Origin: Oreocharis arfaki | Taxonomy: Eukaryota; Chordata; Aves; Passeriformes; Paramythiidae | Length of the DNA: 64,000 bases | Assembly (NCBI GenBank): GCA_013398015.1 | Contig: VZRR01008077.1 | Coordinates: 960,826 to 1,024,825, forward strand | Direction: 5' to 3' | Shown here: piece by piece, positions 41,601 to 53,600 of the stretch | Position numbering within the stretch: the first letter of the stretch is position 1 | Layout of the letters: each line of letters opens with the position of its first letter | Translations under genes and position numbers: made by a program | Notes under the pieces: model-generated | Seen by the model: the letters and a program-made list of their open reading frames with translations, nothing else | What the model was told of the DNA's origin: nothing | Databases searched by the model: none

Positions 41601-44600
41601 TTTCCTGGAGGATTTGACTTCCCCTGGAAGCACTGGATTAATGCCCTATCTTGCAGCTCAAGCTAGCAGTTCTCTCAGCCCTCAATTAAAGGGGTGAGTA
41701 TATTGAGCTCTAGGCCTTTCCTATGCTTAAAAGCCCCATTTCTACCAGCAAAAAAGTCACTTTTCTGATTTAGCTTATACCAGCTCTTGAATGGCAGAAG
41801 ACTTTCTTGCCAGTAAAATCGTATCTAATTGCATAGGCAGTAGCTGGCATGAACAAACCAGCACAAAAGAATTGCACCACTAAGAGAACTGAAACTGGCC
41901 AGAGTTTTCAAAAACAACAAGAAAGAGCTCTTCAGGTATGCAAACAACAAGCAGAAACAGAAGGAAAGTATTGGCCCACTGTGAGATAGGAGAAGTGAAA
42001 TAACAACAATGCTTTAAAAGAGTGAAGTTCAACAAGGACAAGTATAAGGTCTTATAGCTGCGAAATTCAGTCCAGGAGTGCAGGACAGGCTGGCATCTAC
42101 CTGGTTTGGGAACATCGATCAAATTGATCAAATGGTTCCTGATGTGGGGGAAAAAAAAAAAAGAGGCAGAAAAGTGCTCTGCTGCCCTTAATAAAAACTT
42201 AAGCGTTGCTATGTACCTTAAGGAAACAAGGGAGAGAAAACAGTACTCCTGTACCAAGTGGAGTGTATGAGCTTATGACTCCAGTTCTGTGTTGGTGACC
42301 ACAATTTCAAGGGATTAGTATTGAAATATAGAAATGAGAAACACCATAAGGACTCGGGCCTAACATTTACTTTTTGGCTTTCAGCTGGATATGAATCATA
42401 AAGAAAAAGTTTACTTCCCCAGTGTCATGCAGAATTAGGCTGATGTGTCACAGGCACACTGTAAGAATTGCCTTGATTTAGACTCCAAAGACAAGCTCTG
42501 TTCTTTTTCCAAATGAAAAAATAATGTGTGCCCATGAACTCTGGCTGCGACCCAGTTCTAACTTGTGATGGATAAAAAAATATCTCATTACCAGCTCAAT
42601 ATGATGATGCATAACAGTCTACTGAATTAGTGCTATCGAAGTAATTTCAGTCCAATACCTTGAAACCTATTTGAACTGGAATCTCCAATGCAGTATGAAG
42701 TGACATGTGGAGGTACCTAAGGCATCAAGTCATCCTTCAGGACTACTCTTTTAGATTCTTTCTTTCTTGTGTCATTCTTTTATTTTCCTTTTGTTGTGTT
42801 TGAAAGGTTCATTGCTAAACTAGGGCTTTGAGTGAGGATTTCAGCTTTGACTCTAAGTGGAGATGTTTTGTAATTTAATATTGGTTTTAAATTAAAGGAT
42901 TAACGTCTTTCGGTGATTCTATGCCTGGATGATTTTTCCATGCAATTAGAATATCTCTAGTGTCTTTTTTCTGACACTGATAATTTTTTCCCAATTAATT
43001 TAATTATTTAATTTTTTAAAAATTGATTGTGTAGCCAGTAGGGTTCTGTGAGTGGGGTAGAACCACTCACAATGAGCCAATTGCAGGGTAATTGTGTTAA
43101 ATCTTGGTGCAATTTACCAGGGCTCATATAGCAATCCTGTGATGGTGTAGCAAGGAACCATATCTCAAAAACATGAAAGGTATGAGTCATCTGTATGAAG
43201 GTCTTTTGAGAGCCTACATATCTACCTGAAAGTTTTGTGTAAGCTTTAAAAATTTAATAGACATCTGAGAGATGTTCAGTTCTTGCCCTAGCTCTCCTCA
43301 GAAAGGAGTTGATTTCTATTTCTGCATATTTCCAATACACTTCTTGGTGCATTAGTTTATTTTAGCCCTTCTAATCTCAGTCCATCTAGAATTAGAAGAT
43401 GTTCTTGCTATAGAAATTTACAGCATGATAAACTGCTTTTAAAAACACACTGACATTTAGATTCTTTCCCTCCTCCCACATATGTTGCAATTCAAGTGGA
43501 AGAGAATAAAGTTTTCCCAGAAAAATAGCCTTTTTTTTTTGGTATGTTTGTTTAAACAGGGTTTTGAAAAAAATGGGTAGGAAGTATACTGATCACTTTA
43601 ATGTCACCGGGTGAAGATAATTGGCTGCTCTTTAGGGTGAGCAAATAATTTTCCAGTAAAAATAGTGCAAATATTTCTCACACTGAGAAATGGGAAGCAA
43701 AGCAGACTACCTAGCGATCCAACAAAATACTTTGGGTGAACAGTTTTCTTAGTGGAAGAGATAATTTTTACTGAATCTTTGTGGATCTGCACTCATAAAC
43801 AAAACAGATTTCCCATGATAAATGGTTTTGGACAGAAGCAAGGTGCAAGTTTATTTGAGAAAATAACTTCTGGGGATCTGCACCATTTTTAGCTCATCTA
43901 ATGATGTTTTGGTCAGAAATACTCAGATGTCAAAGCTGAGGAAGTTGCAGGCAGAATAAAAATCCCTTAGGGTTGGTTTATAGGTGGCAAATATACATGA
44001 ATGCTTAATCTGTTTTATAAGCTTTTTAAGAGAATTGATATATTTACTTGAGTTTGAGCTTGAAAGAGAACTCAAGTGGGTCATAGGATGTCATCCCTCC
44101 TAATCATGCAAGACTGATTTATTTACACAAGTACTATCCTTCATTTGAATGTCAAGCATAGTTTTGTGTCCTGCATTTTAATATCTGTACTCCTAGTCCA
44201 CAAAGTTTAGCATACCTGAAGAGGTTGTTGTCTTCAAATACACTGTGGCTTATTGTGAGTTTTCTCCCACACTTGTAACCTGCTGCTGTAGTCCAGGCCT
44301 GGTATTTCTGAAGTGCAAGGAGCACAAGCCATCAGCATGATGGCTCTGCAGACTGGGCGACTGAGTTTCATTCCTGTGTGTCTTCAAGGAGTTTTAGTGA
44401 ACTTTAGCAATTCGTGTAATAACTCTTTGTATCCAGAATTCTTGTAGAATGAGAAGAGGATCACTGCCCTGGCTGGAAGCAGTTCTTCAGCTTGTGTACA
44501 ATAAAGATTTAATACCATTCAGATACTAAAACAAGGATGCCATATAAGAACCTAAGATACCGCTTAGGTTTACAGATTACTGTCATCTGTAATCTGCATC

Positions 44601-47600
44601 AGCAAAACAGAAACAGTGATCACCAAAAGTGTTTCATTCAAATGCATTATGTTTGGTTTGAACTCAGAATCCTGAGCATGGAAACCTTGTATCATTAGAC
44701 TGAAAATATTTTGTAAAATTTCTCAGTCCTGAAGTTCTTATCAGAATTGCCCTTAGCTTCAACATTAGTCTGCTAGAATAAAGCTTGGATAAAAAGTTCA
44801 TGAATTGTTCCAGTAAATAACAAATAGCTGAAAACAAACTTGTTTACTCCTCATTCCTGTGTTCAGCATGTATCTGAGAAGGAAATAAATCTGCTGTGCA
44901 CCCCAGGGTAAAGTATATTAATCAACCAGTTATCTTGTTAAGGGAAAATAAATGACTCGCTGTGCTGACTGAATACATTGCAGCGCACAGACTTTGCAGT
45001 GTTGTAGCAATCTGATACTGACTATCAGCCATCCAGAAGCTGCTAGAGAAGCTGAAATACAGGAGGAGAGCAGCAGCAGTGTAGCAATATATTTACAAGC
45101 CCATATTCTGTAGGGTGGCCCAGAGCTAGATGTACATCTTTAGTATTCACCCTTTGGCAGGTGTTCTTGCTCTTCCCTCAGCAGCAAGGTATGGACAATC
45201 TACAGCATCCCATTCAGTGATGGATTATTATCTTGTATGACAGTTGCAACAACAGCAAAGCCCCACCAAAAAAAGTCATTCTACAGGGACAGACTGGATT
45301 TGTTCTATTCCAGTTCTCTTATTTTCATTCTTTCTGTGAATGGTGCTGTTGTTGAGGGAACACATGCAGAAAGATGCTGCAGCTAAGGCTGTTTTGCAGC
45401 TGTTAGAGGAAGGCAGGCACAGTCGCTGTGGCTGGTTGGGTCTTTTTAGAAGGTTGGCTTAAAATTGGACACAGGAGGAAACAAACAGGTGTGGAAAGAA
45501 CCCCATTTCTCCACTCTTCTCTTGAGACACACAAATGTGTGCTGCTGAGTGCACAGGAGCCATGAACTTCAGCAGGGAGAGTCTCTGCCAAGTAGGGTGC
45601 ATCGATCACCAAGTAGGGAGCCAATTGCTCCACATCTTGGAGGCTCAGAGCTCAAGGCTTCCCATGCCTGTCCAAGTAGATACAGCTGTAATCTTAAATA
45701 GGGAATGGCACACTTGGGCACAGCAGTTGTCTTTACATGGACATTAGGATTCCCTGTCTTTACCCTTCCTGTAGTCTTGTTTCTGTTTCTTTAAATTTTA
45801 AGAAATAGGTGAGGGGAGCTGAAATAGAACTCCTAGAAGAATAGCAGAGGCTCAGCTCTAATTACAGTGAGTCTGAAGGAAGCCATGTGTTCAAACATTC
45901 ATGATTTCAGAATTGCTGTATGTGTTTCTTAGATGTACTGTTATTTCTTAATAGTTTCCAAAGTGTAACAGGAGACTAGTCTTTCTTCCCTGAGGTACTT
46001 GGCACATGCAGAGGAGCTCTGCTGTCCTGTCAAAAAGATGTATGTAGGCTTTACTGCCTTGTTAGACAGGTATTGTAGATTTAAATGGTGGCTTGACTTT
46101 GGGACAGCTGTTCAGAGGTAACAAACCAAAGGACTTGAGGCAAAGTGCTCTCATCTTTCAGGGAAATCTAAAGATCTAAGTCAAGCAGGTGATTAAAGAG
46201 ATGTAGGTGCCTAACTTAAAAATAGGTATTTCTAGAAGGAGCTCTGCAATCTTTCTGACCCTTCGAGGTCATCTGTCAGATCAGTCTGAAGTGAGAAGCG
46301 AAGCAGGGTCTACTGGGAATCCTCATCCCAAGCTGTCACCTGCAGGAACAGCTAATCATTATCAACAGAGCTGTGATAATTCTCCTTTGAGTCATCTAAA
46401 ATTTTTAAAGTCTAAATGGCTATTAAATAGCTGAAATAGATGCTGTTACTCTGACATTAAAATACAGAGGTTTTAAGTCAAATAGTCTAGATCTGAAGAA
46501 GAGAGTTAATTTTTTTCTGCTTGAAACCCTGTATGAAGTAATTATTATACAGTAAAAACTTCCCCATCCTTTGCTTCATAGACTTATTCACTTAGAATAT
46601 TTAGAAACCTTGTTGATAAGATTTGTATCAACCTCTGAATCTCCTCCAGGTCAGTTTAAGACAAACTGCTACTAGAATGCAAAACAAAGGTTTGTTTAGA
46701 GCTCTCTTCAACCCAGCTGTCAAGCTGCAGGCACTGTGAAAATAGTTGGAATATTTACACCAATCCATGTCATGTCAGGGGTAATTCTCACCTTCAAGGA
46801 ACAGCTCACTTTCATGAGTGCATGTGTGTATGTTTCTGCTCACACATGTAGAACAGGAGATAATTGATAATCCTCTGCAATGTAAAGTAGAAACACTATG
46901 ATTAAATGAGCTACTCTGATTAATGATTTTATAAATTCTTGTGTAATGTCAAGGGTAAAAAGGGAATTGCAGCTGTTATTTCAGCAAGACATATCCATGC
47001 CATTTTCTCTGGATAGATTGTTAACCTTGTGTCTCAGAGTTCAGAAGTTGAAAGGAGAGGAGTATATGTAAACTACTTGTTTGTTCATTTATTAGGAAAG
47101 ATCCAATAGTAATTGTTCCTAACAACAATAATAAAAATAATTTGCAATTGCACTTCAGGTGGACTTGTTCATACTTTGTTGTTGGCTGAAGATGGTGATA
47201 CTGCAGCATTCAGCTCTTGCTGTTGCAAAAAACAGTCAAGGGTGAAGACCTTACAGGGTGCTCTGAGGTGTTTTTTTCCTCTCTCATTAAGCTGTTTTGA
47301 AAATGCCAGTCAATTTGGTGCAGTTTGGTCTGTGCCAAAGGAAACAAATTTGCTCTTGGGAAGCATTATTATCAGCTAGAGGAGTAAGTTACAAGATGGG
47401 TTTGAGTGGTGCAGATTTCACCACAGATGGGATTATCTCAGCCTTTCCTTCAAGCTGGTGGTTTTTACAGGAAAACCCAAAGCATCTAATGCAGTGTTAG
47501 TGTTGCCACGCTGTGAAAGGGCCTCGGTGTCCTGTTTCAAGCATAGTTAATTTACCCAATAAAAAACCTCACGTTGGGCAGTTAAAGAAAAGTCTAGGTG

Positions 47601-50600
47601 ATGATGAAAACAGGAGCTGTTCTAGGGAACTGCATCCTTGCAAGGGTGTTTGCTGATGGATGTGGAATAGAGAAAGAAAGAGCAGGAGCTTTTGGAAAGT
47701 GTTTATAGAGGAAGTTTATACTGTACATTTCTCATAGTGCTGGAGGGAACTTTTTTCTGATATTATAAAATTTGTGAAGGTCACCATATGCTAATTTTTT
47801 TCTTTACCTCATAAAACTTTTAAAGATAGATGTCCTGAGCCAACAGCTACTGCTAGGTATACAAAACAACAAATAAATGTAGGGCTTATACAGCCAAAAT
47901 GACTATGACTAGATGTGTATGTCTGAGTATGTATTTAATCCAGATTTCCGTGTCCTGTTTAAAACTTATGAAGAGGAATCACAACCCCTAAGGATGCTTT
48001 GCTGCTGCATGGCATCATAAACAAAATACCTCTAGAGTTCAGCACAGCACTGACATTTTGGTTTTAGTGCCAATAAACAAGAAACCCCTGTGGCATGTTG
48101 ACTGACTTGTTATCCCCACCAAAGCCACGTGGAGCTGTAGAGAGCTTGCATGGTTACTATACTGCTTTCTCCACCTCACTAATTAAAACAAAGATTTTTA
48201 TCTAATTTGAATGTTTTAGGGGCTGCTGCCATACACTACATTGCACACTTTTGCACTACATCTTTATCTTGTTGGGTATTTTCTTTCGCTCAGTTGCTGG
48301 AGAGAGGAACTGACATAAATGAAATTTTCTCTGATGAAAAGGCTTTTGGATTTTTTTGTGGGGTTTTTTTTGTAATTAATGTGATAGAAAGCTTTTGGTG
48401 CACAATAGGATTTTTGTGGGTCTGGTGGAGAAGGCTCTTGGGGTGCTGCTATGCCAGGTAAATTTGTTGAATTATCTATTTGGAAAGACAAGCTGATAAA
48501 AATGAGGACACTGGGACTACAGTGTCTATGAAGTGAATGCATCTTCATTAAATGTGTGGTCATCCATCTTCTCTGGTTCGGAATGAAACCCTGTGCTAAC
48601 TAACAAGATGTGCCATTTCCTGGTGTCATGGTGAGGGACAGGATGACACAAAACGGGGTCACATCTTTAGAGCTAATGCCAGGTGCATTGCTCTATCCCA
48701 GCCTGGCACTGGTGAATGCTTCCCACTCCCTGTCAAGGCTGTGAATGCCTTGCTGTCACTTTGGGAATGTGTCTGCTGGTACTGATGGTCCTTCTCACAG
48801 GGAAAAGCAAATGGGGCTGTGCTGGTCAGCAGCAATAGCTTCTTCTGAAGTTGGATTTTGCTGGCAAAAGTGATTCTTCTTGCTGTAGATGGAGCCGGCT
48901 TGTGACCACCTAATCCTGGAGAATCAACTGAAATTTGCCAAATGCTAGCCAGTCTTCTGCAGAAGAAAATACTTTTTTTTCCAGTTTGCTGCAGAGCAAG
49001 CGGGCCAGGAGAACTACAGAATATGGCTGAGACAGCCCCTAGTTAAATTTAGGGGAAAGCACCACTTACTTCCCCGCCTTCCCCCTCCAAATTAATGGGT
49101 GAGAGACTTAGGGATGAAGAAAATTATTGTCATGGCTGAGCCTACAGACTGTGAGCTCCTCGGAGATCCCCTGGGAAACAAATCTAAGACAGGAAGGGCT
49201 GTTCTAAAAATAATGTGCAATTTTATTTGCAGAATTTTTACAGCAGGTATTCACAGAGGTGCTGAAATTCTCTTCGGGATGCCTGAAATTTAACTGTAAT
49301 CCTCAGCCTGAGTGTCCCAGCGTGCCCTACATGCACAAAATGAATGTGCCATCATCTCTCCACCATCATCTTGGCTTAGTTTATGTCATAAACCAGTGAA
49401 GCTTGTTGATATTACAGGCTCAGTCCTACAGTCAAACATCTGCTGAATTCCATGGGAATTTTGCCAGGGAAGGATCCTATAAAAAGCTTTGTTACTGGCC
49501 TAGACCTGATCTGAACACAGGCGCATTACTCTTACCAGTGAAGGCTTAACAGCATGGATTTACAGAGATTTTCTGGCTCTTCCTTCACCTCAAGAAGAAG
49601 AGTTGTGCCTTGCAGTGTGTTTGTGACCCTTGAGTTCCTTGATCTCAAAACCTCAGAACTGCAGCAAGATGTGTGTTGTGATGGCAGCCTGGCGTGAGGA
49701 TGGAGGGAAATGTGAGGGGAGGTAGTTTGGGACAAGCCAAAGAAACCCAGTCATAATGGATTGACTTAATCTATTACAGAAAACAAAGTGTTTTCTTTAT
49801 GAATTTGTGCTGATATTTTTTTCTTGGTCATTTCTGGTTTCTTATGTGTAGAGATGGAATTACCTGCACATGCACCTTGTGACTCATGTAGGCTTAATCT
49901 TGTGGTTGCTGGTTTTAAATTAATTGAAATTAATTGATTTATTTACTTTTTTTTTTTTATCCTGGGCAAAAATTTCAGATATTATAGAAATGCCAACCTG
50001 TGAATACAAGCTTCTGTTGAGGAGGAAAGAAGTATCCAGGGTTTTTGTTCAACGTTTTGCTGACATATGGGGCTTCTAACCCAGTGACAAATTAATTGAC
50101 TAGATGTAAAAGAAATGGACAGTGCTCAGCAAGGAAGGACAGGATATGCATTATAAGACATCTGGTTCTGCCTCTGTTGGATTATGGATACAATATACAT
50201 TGGACACCTAACGAGTCTCTGTTGCATAAAATAGATTCTCCTTAGAGAAATTGCATGCTTTGTCTCTAAATGAGGTTATTATACACATCACTGCACAATG
50301 TTTGAAGAGCTTGGTTGGCCATTGTAGAGGGTAGGGAGAGAAAAAAATTGGAAAACAATTGCACGTAAGACCTTCAATCCATCAATTGCCCCATATTTAT
50401 CCAGATTACCATTACAGTATTCCAAAATCAAATCTATGATACATTCAGGGTTGAAATGTTAATACTGACTGGCCAGATTTTGACAAGGTGGATTTTCTTT
50501 TGCTGTTCTTTTTACCTTGCAGTGAAATCTTACTTCCTCAGAAAAAAAAGCTGGTAGTGGACATACCACTAGGTAGTGGCATAATAACTCTCTACTCAGA

Positions 50601-53600
50601 ATGAATTATCCATTTAGTTTTTGCCACTATACTAACCTCAGTCTGAATCTCAGGAGATTTTGATTTTTCCAGAGATAAACCGTGAACAATTTTGGTTATA
50701 AGGAACTCTTCCTCAGTAATCTGCAGAGTTTAAGGACAATGCTTGCAAAAGTAATGCATGACTTGAAGTGATTCCAGTTTGGGGTCCCAACTTGTGACCA
50801 TTAAAGTGCACAGTTTTCAGAAAATGATAAGGTCTGAAAACTCCAGACTCCTTATGCTCTTGAAGACTGGACACCTAAAATTTTACATCTTCAAAATAGC
50901 AAACCACTTCTGAAAATCCTGGCTCAACCACTGAGAAAGACTAAATGTAGCAATTCTAGATGATGTGATGGCACTATTTCCCATGTCAACAGAAGAATTC
51001 TGTGGTAAGAGTTGTAGCGAGAACATAAGAAAAAGACAGCTAAAAGGGGTTTTGTCAAATCCAGTGTAAATAATAACCTATCCTACCTCCTTCTTGGCAT
51101 TTTTGTCTTCCTCAGTTAAATCCTTTGTCTGCTAGTCTTTTTTTTAATTCCAGTTTTTCATGTATCAGAAAAGGATGTGATCTTACTAAATAATATTATT
51201 TAATGATCTTAGTTTTTCAAGGTAGATAATAAAACTATGGTAATATGCAAAACTATGAAGGTGGCTTTTTTCAGAGCTTTATTCCTCAGACTAAAAACAA
51301 GTACACTCTCAAAAGACAGCTGAAAGCAGCATTTCAGTACAGAAAGCTGTAAGTGGGTCCATGATGCAGTTTCTTTTCAGGCATGGCAATATCCAACTCC
51401 CACAAGTATTACTGTTCCAACATAAAGGAAGAGGAGACACATGACAAAGAAAAATTACTTGGTAATTGTGCTAGTCATAATTGTTGCTGTTTATAATTTC
51501 TTTCCCTTTCCCAGAGCCCCTGCAGTTAAACTGAAAGGTTATATATATATAAATCTCTGTGTGTGCATACATGTGCTTTGCAGGATTTTCTTTGGAAGAA
51601 GTTACTCTTTTGTACTGTCCTTTGCTGACATTTCTGTAGCCAGCTCACATCCTGTTGGGTGAAGCTGTGATCCTTAATGTATGGCAATGTGACTCATAAG
51701 AAGAAAGATTGCAATAAGCACAGTTTCTAGTGATTAATTTCCCAGCCCTGGCTACTCTTCCAGTAACTGCTGAGGTAGAGCGTGCTCACTGGCGATGGTG
51801 TTTAAGAGCACTTCATTTGGGCTTTGAAGTAGCTGGATGTTTCTCTTAATGAGCTCTCCCATTGCTATCACAACAACTTTAAATACCTTATGGCTAGTGA
51901 GGAAAGCCTAACACACAGGCAGATTTGTTTCTCCAAATACCTTCCTGACTGAGTTGCAATTTTCAGTGAGGTTGATTTCCTCGAAGGCTGTGCTGCTGCC
52001 GTAGGAGTTTAATAAGAGCTCTTCCTCTTGTCTCTTCCTTAGGAAAAGGAGAAGCTGTATGTGGAGCTGAGGCACGTGTTGGCCCGGCAGCCTGGGCCCG
52101 AAGCCACGGAGCAGTTGCAGCAGTACCGGAACATTCTCCGGGAGAAGACGAAGCAGATCAAAGTAAGAGGTGCCCACTGTCCCTGGGGAGGGGCTGCCGG
52201 CCTGGCAGAGGGGCTGCGGGGAGATCTTCAATGAACACTGTGCCTGCCCTGGTATATTAGACCAGGAAAACAAGGTTAACACTGCATCTCCTCAAGGGAT
52301 AACCAAGAGCAGCCAGTCTTTTGTCAAATGAACTTTTTTTGCACATTATGCTACTTTGTTTCCTTGAAATAGAGGAAAAGCCTTATTACAATAGGAGTGT
52401 GCAGCACAAAGTTGTAAATATGTTTTTTGCATGGGCATATCTGGGATACTGCTAGCTTTTCATTCAGCTTATTCTCCTTCCCTTTATCTTAAAACTTTAA
52501 TAATATTTTTAAGAAGCAAATCAAAGCCATTTTGTTTTCTTTTTAACAAACTAGTGGGATTATATTGAGAATCCAGTCTTAAGTTGCTGTTATTTGTCTT
52601 TCCATGTGTACGTATGTTTAGATTTGCAGATTTTATGGAGATGGCAGGAGGAACTTGCTCTAGCCCCTTGTCAGTAGAAGGGAGGAGTTCCTGCTTTCAA
52701 AGGAGTCTTATAGAAAATTTTAAAAGCATAATATTAAAAAGTGATTCTTTGATAGAATTCTATGATATTCTATGGATAAGCTGATCTTCTCTTATTCTTT
52801 CCTGCATGAGAGATCAGTCTCCCCAGGAGTCCATATACTTCTACAGCTCCTCTCTCTGCTGAAGTCATCATCTCCTGTTCACTGCATCATAATCACGTCT
52901 ATACTAACCCTGAGGAAAAAAATGCAGGAGCAGATGGGCCCTTAGGAAACAAAGAGGCTGTTATGCAAATCTTAGCTTTCCATGGAGAAGAAAAACAATG
53001 GAGAAAATGTAAAATAGAAGCCAAAGTTTAGCTAAACTGAATGTGATTTGAAGTTCTCCATACAGTCCTTTTTTGTCCTTAATGCAGTCAATTGCTACTT
53101 TGTATTTCAGGCACAGCATGCTGAATGATGGTGTGTGTGCCGTTTTGGGGTGCCAGGTTATTATTAATAAGTATAATAGTATAATGTAATACAATGTAAT
53201 GCAATATAATATAACATAGTGTAATATAATATAATAATAAGTTATTACCCTTTTGAAAGAAAGAACATGCACTATGCATGCTCCTCCTTTTTAAAAATAT
53301 TGATTCACATGACAGTGGGTTTGTATTTATATTTACAGTGCCTGCTACTACTTTGCCTGTGTGGATTGAATTACCCCACTTAGCAGTGGATCCCTGTGAA
53401 TAAACCCCATTACTATCAAATAATTCCTTGGTTTATTAAGACCTTAATTTTGGATTTTTACCCAACTTTATGTCCCAGAAATTAGGAGCTAATATATATC
53501 AATGCCATTCCTATAAAGCTTGGAGTGTATTTTACATGTTGTATTATGGTTAAATGGCATAACCTTTATTTTGTAAGTTGTTTTTAGGTGAAAAGAGGTG

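Larger units (their letters stand above)
35677..52042 (+). other. CFAP58: CFAP58 intron 15 (16.4 kb)
   Basis: 16366 bp, by far the largest intron. Contains two MIR-like relics (36788-36905, 40370-40485), a T19 run and several small hairpins (43047-43071, 44551-44596). No CR1, no nested gene and no extra CFAP58 exon was found. Open frames up to 125 codons show no family resemblance. Confidence 0.88.

Noticed and set aside
41880..42257. 125-codon minus-strand open frame in intron 15
   Set aside because: No family resemblance; low-complexity Phe run from an A-rich stretch.
53088..53279. Tyr/Ile/Leu-rich open frames on the minus strand
   Set aside because: They are direct translations of the (GTAAT)n microsatellite.
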